Positions 15,006 to 22,401 of a DNA stretch of 22,523 bases are shown one piece after another. The notes under the pieces are model-generated. The model was not told the DNA's origin, made no database searches, and saw nothing but the letters and a program-made list of their open reading frames with translations. Source of the DNA: Clostridiales bacterium (GTDB lineage: Bacteria > Bacillota > Clostridia > Oscillospirales > Oscillospiraceae). Both the position numbers and the translations under genes were made by a program. Within the stretch, counting starts at the first letter, position 1, and every line of letters begins with the position of its first letter. The stretch spans positions 1 through 22,523 of the forward strand of contig SFHI01000045.1 in the NCBI GenBank assembly GCA_004555705.1, given 5' to 3'.

Positions 15006-17234
15006 TCAGACTGTAAACTCGCCGTCCAGGAGTTCCTTGCCGCTGTCGCCCAGATACCAGTGGATTCTGCCCGGGGCCAGGGTGGGGCGGAGCCGGTAAT
15101 CCCACTGGATCAGGCTTTCGTCGGGGATGGAGAGGCGCACTTCCCGGCTTTCCCCGGGGGCAAGGAGGAATTTGTCGAAGGCTGCCAGCTGCCGCCGGCG
15201 GGAGGTGGCCACCCCCTGGAGCCGGTGGATATACAGCTGGGGTACGGCCCAGCCGGGACGGTCCGCGGTGTTGGTCACCCGGAGGATAACCTCCCGGCGT
15301 TCTTTCTCCGGGGCGGTAATCAGGGAATAGTCAAATCGGGTATAGCTGAGACCCGCGCCGAAGGGATATTTGGGAAGCGCCGCCCCGTCGTAGTAGGCCA
15401 TGGGCCGGTAGGAATCCTTGGGATTGTAGTATACGGGCAGCCGGGTCGCGTCGTCTGGCAGGGACACGCTGAGCCGTCCGGCGGGCTCGATGTCCCCCAG
15501 CAGCAGCCCTGCCAAGGCCTCGCCTCCCGTGGGGCCGGGGTAGAAACTGCACACGATGGCGTCGCTTAAGCCATCGATGGTTCCCATCTCGTAGGGCCGT
15601 CCGGCAATCAGCACCGTGACCAGGGGCTTGCCGGTCTTTCGGAGAAGCTCCAGCAGCCGAAGCTGATCCCCCGGGAGGCGCAGGGAGGCGTTGTCCACAT
15701 TCTCTCCGCAGTCCATGGTGATGTGCTCCTGGCTTTTCAGAGCGCCGTTGGTGTCGAACTGTCCCCGGACGGCGAAGCGGCTGGAGCTGCCGCCCAGGGC
15801 GGCCACCACCACATCGCAGTCCCGGGCCAGGTTCACCGCCTCCTTCAGAAGCTCCTCGTCGGAGCCAAACATGGGGCAGCCGGGGTGGCAGGTGACCTTC
15901 GTCCCCAGCTTTTCCAGTCCCCGGCGGAGGGTGATGCCCTGCCCCTGGCGCAGCGGCGGGGTGTAGTCCCCCAGCTGGTTATAGATGGCGTCGGCGTTGG
16001 GACCGATCAGGGCAATTTTTTGGCCCTTATTCAATGGCAGCACCCCGGCCTCGTTTTTCAGCAGCACCGGGGTCTGCTCCGCCAGGCGCTTGACCTGGGG
16101 ATAGCTTTCCGGGTTGTAGGATTGCCAGTGGTCGGTTTCCGGAACGAAGGGGTTTTCGAAGAGCCCCCGGCGGAACTTCACGGTGAGAATCCGCTTGCAG
16201 GCCCGGTCGATGGCCTCCTCGTTCACAAGCCCCCGCGCCACAGCCTCCTCCAGGCGGCCGAAGGCGGTGTCCCACAGGCCCAAATCCACCCCGGCGTTCA
16301 GGGCAGCCGCGCCGGAGGCCACCCGGTCCCCGGTGACCGCGTCCAGCTGGTCGATGGCCACGCCGTCGGACATGACAAAGCCCGTAAAGCCGTACTCTTC
16401 CCGGAGAAGGTCAGTCAGCAGGGCGGGGTTTGCGTGGCAGTAGATGCCGTCAATCTCGTTGTAGGCCGCCATGAAGCTGGTGACCCCCGCCTCTACGCAG
16501 GCTTTCACCGGGGGCAGGTGGATTTCCCGCAGCTCATGGGGGCCGATCCGGGCCGCGCTGGCGTTGACGCCGCCGGTGGTCTCCCCCTGGCCGCACAGGT
16601 GCTTGGCGGTGACATCTACCCCCTGGCTCTGGATGCCGGTGACAACCGCCCGGGCCATCTGAGAGGCGAGGAAAGGGTCCTCCCCGAAGCATTCCTCACT
16701 GCGGCCCCACCGGGGGTCCCGCAGCACGTCCAGGGCGGACACCAGGGCCAGGTCAATGCCCATCTCTTTCAGCTGTTTGCCGCAGACCTCCGCCGCCGCT
16801 TTCAGAAGTTCCGGCGCGAAGCTGCAGCCCACGGCCAGGTTCACGGGGAGCAGATAGCCGTCCAGGGCCTGGTGACCGTGGGGGCATTCGGAGCTCAGCA
16901 GGGCCGGGATACCCAGCCGGGAGTGCTGGAGGACGTATTTCTGCACCAGATTGCTTGCCCGGGGGGACAGCACGCCGGTGAGGCCGGTGTCGAAGTTCTT
17001 TCCCGACCAGGGGTCCGCCCGATGAAGGCCGTAGAGGGCTCCCAGCCCGGAGTACCGCTCCACCTCCTGACAGAATTCCTCTGTGAGGGTGACTTCCTCG
17101 CCGTGGCGTTCAAAGCAGGAAAAGCCGTAGAGCCGCTGGTTCAGCTGCCCGATTTTTTCCCGCAGCGTCATCCGCCCCAGCAGATCTTCCGCCCGCTCCT
17201 CCGGGGACAGGGCGGGATTTTGATATGGATACAT
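15006..17234 (-). CDS. Glycoside hydrolase family 3 beta-glycosidase
   Basis: The product has 742 residues with the GH3 N-terminal barrel, GH3 C-terminal domain and a C-terminal fibronectin III-like domain (about 640-742, starting after YPFGAGLSYT). Typical motifs are DPRWGRSEECFGEDP, AKHLCGQGE, MAAYNEIDG and GFVMSDG. D290 in MSDG is the expected nucleophile; the next residue is Gly where Trp or Tyr is more common. Start 17234 is chosen because MYPYQNPALSPEERA begins a normal GH3 N-terminus and GGGGG lies 7 bases upstream. There is no signal peptide, so it is probably cytoplasmic and acts on imported oligosaccharides. Substrate (glucoside, xyloside or other) cannot be fixed from sequence. Confidence 0.92.
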   Translation of the reverse strand: MYPYQNPALSPEERAEDLLGRMTLREKIGQLNQRLYGFSCFERHGEEVTLTEEFCQEVERYSGLGALYGLHRADPWSGKNFDTGLTGVLSPRASNLVQKYVLQHSRLGIPALLSSECPHGHQALDGYLLPVNLAVGCSFAPELLKAAAEVCGKQLKEMGIDLALVSALDVLRDPRWGRSEECFGEDPFLASQMARAVVTGIQSQGVDVTAKHLCGQGETTGGVNASAARIGPHELREIHLPPVKACVEAGVTSFMAAYNEIDGIYCHANPALLTDLLREEYGFTGFVMSDGVAIDQLDAVTGDRVASGAAALNAGVDLGLWDTAFGRLEEAVARGLVNEEAIDRACKRILTVKFRRGLFENPFVPETDHWQSYNPESYPQVKRLAEQTPVLLKNEAGVLPLNKGQKIALIGPNADAIYNQLGDYTPPLRQGQGITLRRGLEKLGTKVTCHPGCPMFGSDEELLKEAVNLARDCDVVVAALGGSSSRFAVRGQFDTNGALKSQEHITMDCGENVDNASLRLPGDQLRLLELLRKTGKPLVTVLIAGRPYEMGTIDGLSDAIVCSFYPGPTGGEALAGLLLGDIEPAGRLSVSLPDDATRLPVYYNPKDSYRPMAYYDGAALPKYPFGAGLSYTRFDYSLITAPEKERREVILRVTNTADRPGWAVPQLYIHRLQGVATSRRRQLAAFDKFLLAPGESREVRLSIPDESLIQWDYRLRPTLAPGRIHWYLGDSGKELLDGEFTV

Positions 17235-17252
17235 AAAAATACCCCCATTTTT

Positions 17253-17280
17253 GAATTTAGAATTGACAATTGACAATTAT
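17253..17280 (+). repeat. AATTGACAATT repeat upstream of the GH3 gene
   Basis: AATTGACAATTGACAATT lies about 25 bases upstream of the GH3 start. It is the left outer shell of copy E; the inverted counterpart lies at 17,650-17,700. Confidence 0.7.
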
Positions 17281-17369
17281 TGGGTCGTAACCGGAACGTT
17301 CTTGAACTGTAACACCTTGTTGATAACCGTGATTCTGTTGTGTGCTTATCGATTTGACTCAGCTGCCCG

Positions 17370-17611
17370 GTAAATTGGTGTTTGAAAGTGCGTACTCAAA
17401 AAAAGCTGTCATTGCGAACCAGCGCGCACGCTGGTGTGGCAATCCCCCGGTTAGAGGGGAAATGTACCGAAATATGCCTAGAAGAGTGGGAGTCACTGCG
17501 ATTTTTGGTGGTAATCGTTACCTGGTTCCATTCAACCGGGGGATTGCCACACCAGGCTGCGGCCTGGTTCGCAATGACAGTCCTTTTTTAGTGCGTCAAA
17601 CACCAATTTAC
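17370..17611 (+). repeat. Class 1 intergenic repeat, copy E (full length)
   Basis: The termini GTAAATTGGTGTTTG and CAAACACCAATTTAC are a perfect 15-base inverted repeat. The left hairpin is CCAGCGCGCACGCTGG (17419-17434) and the right CCAGGCTGCGGCCTGG (17552-17567): two further stem sequences not seen in other copies, both fully paired. The central blocks match copies B-D. The gap between GH38 and GH3 (17,235-17,748) holds only this, the AATTGACAATT shells and a terminator. Confidence 0.9.
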
Positions 17612-17649
17612 TTATTTGCTGAGCCAAGCCTACAAGCACATTTTTTATT

Positions 17650-17700
17650 CATCCCGAGGGGATTCCTTAATTGTCAATTGTCAATTGTTAATTGTTAATT
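17650..17700 (-). repeat. AATTGACAATT array with a CCCCTCGGG hairpin downstream of GH38
   Basis: On the minus strand, tandem AATTAACAATT/AATTGACAATT units are followed by AAGGAATCCCCTCGGGAT. This is related to the AGGGTATCCCTTCGGGAT module at 10,791 and to the one at 20,946. It mirrors the repeat at 17,253 across copy E. Confidence 0.7.
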
Positions 17701-17714
17701 ATTTCTCAATAGCA

Positions 17715-17745
17715 AGCCAGCCACCGGGGGGCCGGTGGCTGGGGT
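17715..17745 (-). terminator. Terminator of the GH38 gene
   Basis: CCAGCCACCGG (17717-17727) pairs perfectly with CCGGTGGCTGG (17732-17742) around GGGG. It lies within about 7 bases of the GH38 stop on its 3' side. The sequence after it on the minus strand (CTTGCTATT) is only moderately T-rich. Confidence 0.7.
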
Positions 17746-17748
17746 TCC

Positions 17749-20700
17749 TTACTTCAGAAGGATGGTCTTGATTTCGTAGGGCTTGATGGTGAACTTCACC
17801 TGGCCGTTCTCCAGGGGCAGCTCCTCCTCCACTTCCTCCAGGAGGTTGGTGGAGTAGGCCTTGGTGTAGGGGCCGGAAGCGGTGAGGGTCACCTTCGTCC
17901 GGGCGTTCCGGCACTCGTAGAGCCGCAGCACGGTGCCGTTTCCGTTCTCCGCCTGCTTCACGGTCTCCAGAACCACGTTTTCCTTGTCCACAGAGGCGAA
18001 GCTGAACTCCTTGCCCTCGGCGCCCACCACCGCGTAGGCGGGCTGGTTCAGGAAGTAGGCCTCCTTGACAGTGTCCGCCTGCTTCCAGGTACCCTGGTGG
18101 GGGTACAGGGCGTAGGTGAAGTGGTGCACCTCCACGTCGGCGTTGGGGTTGGGCTCCACGCCGCACTTGATGAGGGTCAGGCCGATGGTGCCGTCCATGA
18201 CGCTGTGGCCGTACTTGCAGTCGTTCAGGAGGCTGACACCGTAGCCGCCCTCGGAGAAGTCCATCCACTTCTGGCCGCAGCTCTCAAACCGGGCCTTCTC
18301 CCAGCTGGTGTTGGTGTGCACCTTCCGGGTGACGTTGCCGAACTGAACCTCGAAGGTGGCCTCGTCGGAGTGGATGTCCACGGGGAACTCGGCCTTCAGC
18401 AGGTGCTGATGCTCCTTCCAGTCCGCAGTGGTCTCGAAATCGATGCGGCGGGTATCGGCGTAGAAGTGAATCTTCTGGGTGATGACGCTCTGGCTGCACT
18501 TCCAGGTAAGCTCCAGGGTGGTGCGGACGGGGCCGTCCTCGGTCCAGACCATGGACAGAAGGTCGTTGACCTCCCAGGACTTCTCGGTATAGTACATATC
18601 GATGTCCCAGTTGTCATAGTAGACGGGCTTGTCCTCGTAGAGCTTCAGCATATTGCCCTTTTTCCCCGCCTTCAGCAGCTCCCGGTCCTCAGCCTTGTCG
18701 AAGATGGAGGTGAAGTGACCGTTTTCATCCAGGGCGATGGAATAGAAGGGGGTCTCCAGGTGGTAGTCGTCCCCACGGGTGAAGGGGGAAGCGGCTTCGG
18801 CCTGGCAGGGGGTGAAGGACTTGCAGCCCTTGGAGGGCAGTCCCTTCAGGTAGGCCACCGCGCCGTCGGCGGTCTGCTGGACGGGGTAGACCGCTGTGCC
18901 GTCGGTCAGGGCCTTGGCGGAGCAGGCGCCCAGATTCACGGCATCGTTTCTTTCAAAGCCCGTGGTGTTGAACACGGTGACGGCATCGCCCTTGCCCGCC
19001 AGCGCGTTCACCCGCGCCGCGATCATAGCGCCGGCCTGCTCTGCCAGAGCATCGTACTCGGCCTTGGTGACGTCGTACACCTCGGCAATGGAGGAGCCGG
19101 GAAGGATGTCGTGGAACTGGTTCAGGAGCACGGTGTCCCGCCAGAATTTGGCGATTTCCTCCGCGGGATAGTCGCCGCAGAGCACACCCAGCAGCTCCAG
19201 GTCCATCAGGGTCAGCTCGGACTTCCGGTTGCCCCGCTTGTTCCGGGCCATGGAGGTGTAGGTGCCCCGGTGGTACTCGAAGTAGAACTCGCCCTCCCAG
19301 GTCTCGAGGCGGGGGTTGTCCTTCACCCGCTGCTCCAGCTCGGTGAAGTAGGTGAGGGCGCCCTCCTGGCGGACCTTGGGGATGCCCTTGATGCCCTTCT
19401 CCATGCGCTTGGAGATTTCCAGCATCTGCCGGGTGGGGCCGCCGCCGCCGTCGCCGTAGCCGTAGGAGATCAGGATGTCGTTGTTGATTTCCTTATTCTG
19501 GTAGCGCTCCCAGCCGCCCATGATGGCGTCGGGGTGGAGCATTCCGTTGTAGGTGGTGAAGAAGCTCTGCTTGGGGTCCTGGCCCACGCCCAGGGTGGTG
19601 ATCAGGTGGGTCAGCACCTCGCTGCCGTCGATGCCCCGCCAGATAAAGGTATCGTTGGGAATCTTGTTGATCTGGTTCCAGGCCAGCTTGGTGGTCATGA
19701 AGTAGTCCACGCCGGACTTTTTCATGATCTGGGGCAGGGCGCCGGAGTAGCCGAACACGTCGGGCAGCCACAGCACCTTGTTGTCCACGCCGAAATGCTC
19801 CTTGAAGAACCGCTTGCCGTAGATAAACTGCCGGGCAAGGGATTCACCGCTGGTCAGGTTGCAGTCGGCCTCCAGCCACATGCCGCCCTCGGGCTCCCAG
19901 CGGCCCTCCTTGACCCGCTCCTTGATTTTCTCCATCATCTCGGGATACCGCTGCTCCAGGAAGTAGTACAGCACCGGCTGGCTGGACATGAACTTGTAGC
20001 TGGGGTACTCCTCCATGAGCTTGAGAACGGTGGCAAAGGAGCGCACCACCTTCTCCCGGGTCTGGGCCACGGTCCACCACCAGGCCACGTCGATGTGGGT
20101 GTGGCCGATGCAGGTGGCGATGACGTCCTCGTAGCCCGCCATCTTCTCGTAGAGCTCCACGCCGATGTAGTCCAGCGCCTTCTTCACGGATTCCTGGAAG
20201 GCGTCGGAGTAGGGAACACGCATATCCAGCAGGTTAATGGTGTTGTTCAGCACGGTCTGGAGGTCAAGGCGCACCTTGTCATCCTTGTCCATCCGGGGGA
20301 AGGCCCACAGGGGCACCTGGATGTCGTAGTACAGCCGGTCGATGTCCTCGTCCAGCCAGTACAGCTCCGTCAGGAAGTTGAATTCCAGGTGCAATGTGCC
20401 GGTGTAGGCCTGGATGTCGAGGGTCAGCTCCTCGCCGCCCTTGGCGTGCTCCACAAGCAGGAACTCCCGGTGGTTCATGTCCGCGCCCTGGCGGACCTCG
20501 CCGTTGACGAAGATCAGGAACTGGGGGTTCTTGCCGTCGTCCCACTCCTCGATCTGGGTGCGGATTTTCATCCAGACGTTGTGTCCGGCGAAGCGCTCCG
20601 GAATGGTGATCTTCCGACGGAACCAGTAGTGAGCGCCCAGGATGCCCTTGAAGTCCGTGATCTGGCCCTGGAAAGCGCCCTCGAACTTCTCGGTGCCCAC

Positions 20701-20889
20701 ATAGTTGGAGTACCAGCGCATGGAGTAGCAGTTAAAGTCCTCCCAGGGCAGCTCGCTGGCATCGGCCTCCTGGGGCCGGAAGTACTGGCCGAACTTGCAC
20801 TGCCAGTCGGGCAGGTCCATTTTGTCCCGGAACCGCAGCAGCTGCAGCTGGTTTGCGATTACCTGAATTCTCTGGTCGATAAAATACAT
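17749..20889 (-). CDS. Glycoside hydrolase family 38 alpha-mannosidase
   Basis: The product has 1,046 residues, the usual size for bacterial GH38 enzymes that release alpha-linked mannose. An N-terminal beta domain (about 1-250) is followed by the catalytic domain with GHTHIDVAWWW (H265 and D267 expected zinc ligands) and WLPDVFGYSG (D377 expected nucleophile). Mid and C-terminal beta-sandwich domains (about 520-1046) complete it. GAGG lies 10 bases before the ATG. No signal peptide is present, so it should act in the cytoplasm on imported glycans. The next gene upstream encodes a GH130 mannosyl phosphorylase, which fits joint removal of alpha-mannose and then phosphorolysis of the beta-mannosyl core. 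The linkage preference is unknown. Confidence 0.95.
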   Translation of the reverse strand: MYFIDQRIQVIANQLQLLRFRDKMDLPDWQCKFGQYFRPQEADASELPWEDFNCYSMRWYSNYVGTEKFEGAFQGQITDFKGILGAHYWFRRKITIPERFAGHNVWMKIRTQIEEWDDGKNPQFLIFVNGEVRQGADMNHREFLLVEHAKGGEELTLDIQAYTGTLHLEFNFLTELYWLDEDIDRLYYDIQVPLWAFPRMDKDDKVRLDLQTVLNNTINLLDMRVPYSDAFQESVKKALDYIGVELYEKMAGYEDVIATCIGHTHIDVAWWWTVAQTREKVVRSFATVLKLMEEYPSYKFMSSQPVLYYFLEQRYPEMMEKIKERVKEGRWEPEGGMWLEADCNLTSGESLARQFIYGKRFFKEHFGVDNKVLWLPDVFGYSGALPQIMKKSGVDYFMTTKLAWNQINKIPNDTFIWRGIDGSEVLTHLITTLGVGQDPKQSFFTTYNGMLHPDAIMGGWERYQNKEINNDILISYGYGDGGGGPTRQMLEISKRMEKGIKGIPKVRQEGALTYFTELEQRVKDNPRLETWEGEFYFEYHRGTYTSMARNKRGNRKSELTLMDLELLGVLCGDYPAEEIAKFWRDTVLLNQFHDILPGSSIAEVYDVTKAEYDALAEQAGAMIAARVNALAGKGDAVTVFNTTGFERNDAVNLGACSAKALTDGTAVYPVQQTADGAVAYLKGLPSKGCKSFTPCQAEAASPFTRGDDYHLETPFYSIALDENGHFTSIFDKAEDRELLKAGKKGNMLKLYEDKPVYYDNWDIDMYYTEKSWEVNDLLSMVWTEDGPVRTTLELTWKCSQSVITQKIHFYADTRRIDFETTADWKEHQHLLKAEFPVDIHSDEATFEVQFGNVTRKVHTNTSWEKARFESCGQKWMDFSEGGYGVSLLNDCKYGHSVMDGTIGLTLIKCGVEPNPNADVEVHHFTYALYPHQGTWKQADTVKEAYFLNQPAYAVVGAEGKEFSFASVDKENVVLETVKQAENGNGTVLRLYECRNARTKVTLTASGPYTKAYSTNLLEEVEEELPLENGQVKFTIKPYEIKTILLK

Positions 20890-20913
20890 AGAAACGTTAC
20901 CTCATATGATGAT

Positions 20914-20966
20914 GAATTGACAATTGACAATGAACAATTGACAATTAGGGTGTCCCTTCGGGATGG
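20914..20966 (+). repeat. AATTGACAATT array with TTCG hairpin upstream of GH38
   Basis: Three AATTGACAATT-like units are followed by AGGGTGTCCCTTCGGGATGG, nearly the same as the module before holB. It lies 25-77 bases upstream of the GH38 start. Confidence 0.75.
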
Positions 20967-21002
20967 ATAAATTCTTTCAATGCGTGGGTAGCGGTTTGAA
21001 CC

Positions 21003-21180
21003 ATGGTGTTTGCCGAAAAACGCTGTCATTGCGAGCCAGTGCGCACACTCCTCCGCGCTAAGAGCCGCCTTCGGCGGTTGCGCTCTGGACGCGCCTGCGG
21101 GCGCAGTGGCGTGGCAATCCGATTGCCACACCAGTCTGCGGACTGGTTCGCAATGACAGTTCTATTTTAGTGTGTCAAAC
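21003..21180 (+). repeat. Class 1 intergenic repeat, copy F (interrupted and deleted)
   Basis: The left arm TCATTGCGAGCCAGTGCGCA is broken inside its hairpin at about 21,050 by some 56 bases of foreign sequence, after which TGGCGTGGCAATCC resumes. That foreign stretch contains GCCGCCTTCGGCGG and GCGCCTGCGGGCGC stem-loops. The central region of the element is deleted so that CAATCC joins GATTGCCACACC. The right hairpin is intact: CCAGTCTGCGGACTGG (21131-21146). Confidence 0.8.
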
Positions 21181-21227
21181 TGCCGGGGAGGGCGGATAGG
21201 CGGTTTTTGGAAAGGGGCTGATGCCGA

Positions 21228-21258
21228 AATTGTCAATTGTCAATTCGGCGAAGCCGCA
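21228..21258 (-). repeat. AATTGTCAATT plus GGCGAAGCCGC module at the GH130 3' end
   Basis: AATTGTCAATTGTCAATT is followed by CGGCGAAGCCGC up to the GH130 stop. This is the same join as at the ppaC 3' end (11,024-11,050), although the two genes are unrelated. Confidence 0.7.
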
Positions 21259-22245
21259 TTACAGGGGGTTGGCCTTGATGTAGTCCAGCAGCGTGTCCAC
21301 GGTGGTGAAGGCGAGGCCCGTCACGGTATCGGCGCAGCCGTAGTAGATGGCGATCCGGCCGGTGGCGGCGTCGGTCAGGCAGGCGCAGGGGAAGGTGACG
21401 TTGGGCACGTCGCCGTTCATCTCGTAGTTCTCGTAGGGAGCCAGGATGTAGTCCGCGCCGCGGCAGAGCACCTTCCAGGGCTCGTCCCGGTCCAGCAGCG
21501 CCGCGCCCATACGGTAGACGTAGCCCTGGCAGGTGGTGATGACGCCGTGGTAGATCAGCAGCCACCCTTCATCGGTCTCGATGGGGATGGGGCCCGCGCC
21601 GATCTTGGTGCATTGCCAGCCGGAATCCTCAAATTTGGCCGGGCCCATGACGTGGCGATGCTGGCCCCAGAACTGGAGGTCGGGGGACTGGGAGATGAAG
21701 ATATCGCCGAAGGGGGTGTGGCCGGTATCGGAGGGACGGGACAGCATCAGGTACTTGTCGTTCACCTTCCGGGGGAACAGAAGACCGTTGCGGTTGTAGG
21801 GAAGGAAGGCGTTCTCCAGCTGGTGGAAGGTCTTGAAGTCCTCGGTCCAGCCGATGCCGATGGTGGGGCCGTGGTAGCCGTTGCACCAGGTGATGTAGTA
21901 CTTGCCGTCCAGGTAGCACACCCGGGGGTCGTAGCGGTACTCTTTCTTGGTTACGTACTCGTCGCCCTCAAAAACGATGGGGTCGTCGCTGATGTCCCAG
22001 TGGATGCCGTCCTTGGAAAAGCCTACGAAGATATCCATCTGGATGGAGCGGCTGTCGCAGCGGAACACGCCGGCAAAGCCGTCGCCGAAGGGCACCACGG
22101 CGGAGTTAAACACGCTGTTGGAGCGCTTCGTCGCGTGGCGTCCGATGATGGGGTTTTCCGTGTAGCGCCAGACGGGCATGGTATAGCCCTCTGGACGATC
22201 CTGCCAGGGGATGTTTTTCAGTTCATTTCCGATTATTTTGGCCAT
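21259..22245 (-). CDS. Glycoside hydrolase family 130 beta-1,4-mannosyl phosphorylase
   Basis: The product has 328 residues, the length of the shorter GH130_2-type enzymes rather than the longer mannosylglucose phosphorylases. These enzymes split beta-1,4-mannosides with phosphate, giving mannose 1-phosphate; known members act on mannooligosaccharides or on Man-beta-1,4-GlcNAc from N-glycans. The single-domain five-bladed propeller fold is indicated by motifs such as YRYDPRVCY, where D106 is the expected proton donor, and GDVPNVTFPCA near the C-terminus. AAGGAG lies 8-9 bases before the ATG. No signal peptide is present, so it is cytoplasmic. The GH38 alpha-mannosidase is the next gene in the same direction. 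The exact acceptor (GlcNAc or mannose) is not decidable here. Confidence 0.93.
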   Translation of the reverse strand: MAKIIGNELKNIPWQDRPEGYTMPVWRYTENPIIGRHATKRSNSVFNSAVVPFGDGFAGVFRCDSRSIQMDIFVGFSKDGIHWDISDDPIVFEGDEYVTKKEYRYDPRVCYLDGKYYITWCNGYHGPTIGIGWTEDFKTFHQLENAFLPYNRNGLLFPRKVNDKYLMLSRPSDTGHTPFGDIFISQSPDLQFWGQHRHVMGPAKFEDSGWQCTKIGAGPIPIETDEGWLLIYHGVITTCQGYVYRMGAALLDRDEPWKVLCRGADYILAPYENYEMNGDVPNVTFPCACLTDAATGRIAIYYGCADTVTGLAFTTVDTLLDYIKANPL

Positions 22246-22300
22246 AAAATGATCTCCTTATGTTGTTGGCGGAAGCCAAAAAATATTTGAAATCATGCGG

Positions 22301-22328
22301 ATTTTACCACAGAATTTTCAATTGTCAA
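22301..22328 (-). promoter_or_regulatory. Promoter of the GH130 gene
   Basis: On the minus strand a perfect TTGACA (22323-22328) and TAAAAT (22301-22306, 5/6) are 16 bases apart. The -35 box is part of an ATTGACAATTG sequence of the AATTGACAATT family. The leader to the ATG is about 50 bases. Confidence 0.72.
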
Positions 22329-22401
22329 TACGGTTGCAGAAGAATATTTTCGGGGCTGGAGATAGGAGGAAAAAGAAGGATCAGCGCCGCCTCAGCGGGA
22401 A

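Noticed and set aside
15000..15012. TTCGC-TCC-GCGAA hairpin with a T-run beside the GH3 stop
   Set aside because: The T-run lies on the wrong side for minus-strand termination and the stem has only five pairs. A better terminator for this gene lies at 14,711-14,748.
9630..17611. CRISPR array, considered because of many similar repeats
   Set aside because: The repeats are hundreds to thousands of bases apart, with whole genes between them, and are inverted-arm elements rather than direct repeats with uniform spacers. No cas gene is present.
20889..20935. A TTGTCA...TATGAG promoter directly upstream of GH38
   Set aside because: The -10 box would overlap the ribosome binding site and leave almost no leader, so transcripts would lack the site needed for translation.
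18097..20970. A 957-codon plus-strand frame opposite GH38
   Set aside because: It is a shadow of the GH38 gene: no family motifs, biased Val/Gly/His/Leu composition and no suitable start signal. Similar shadows opposite GH3, ppaC, holB, ricT and GH130 were rejected for the same reason.
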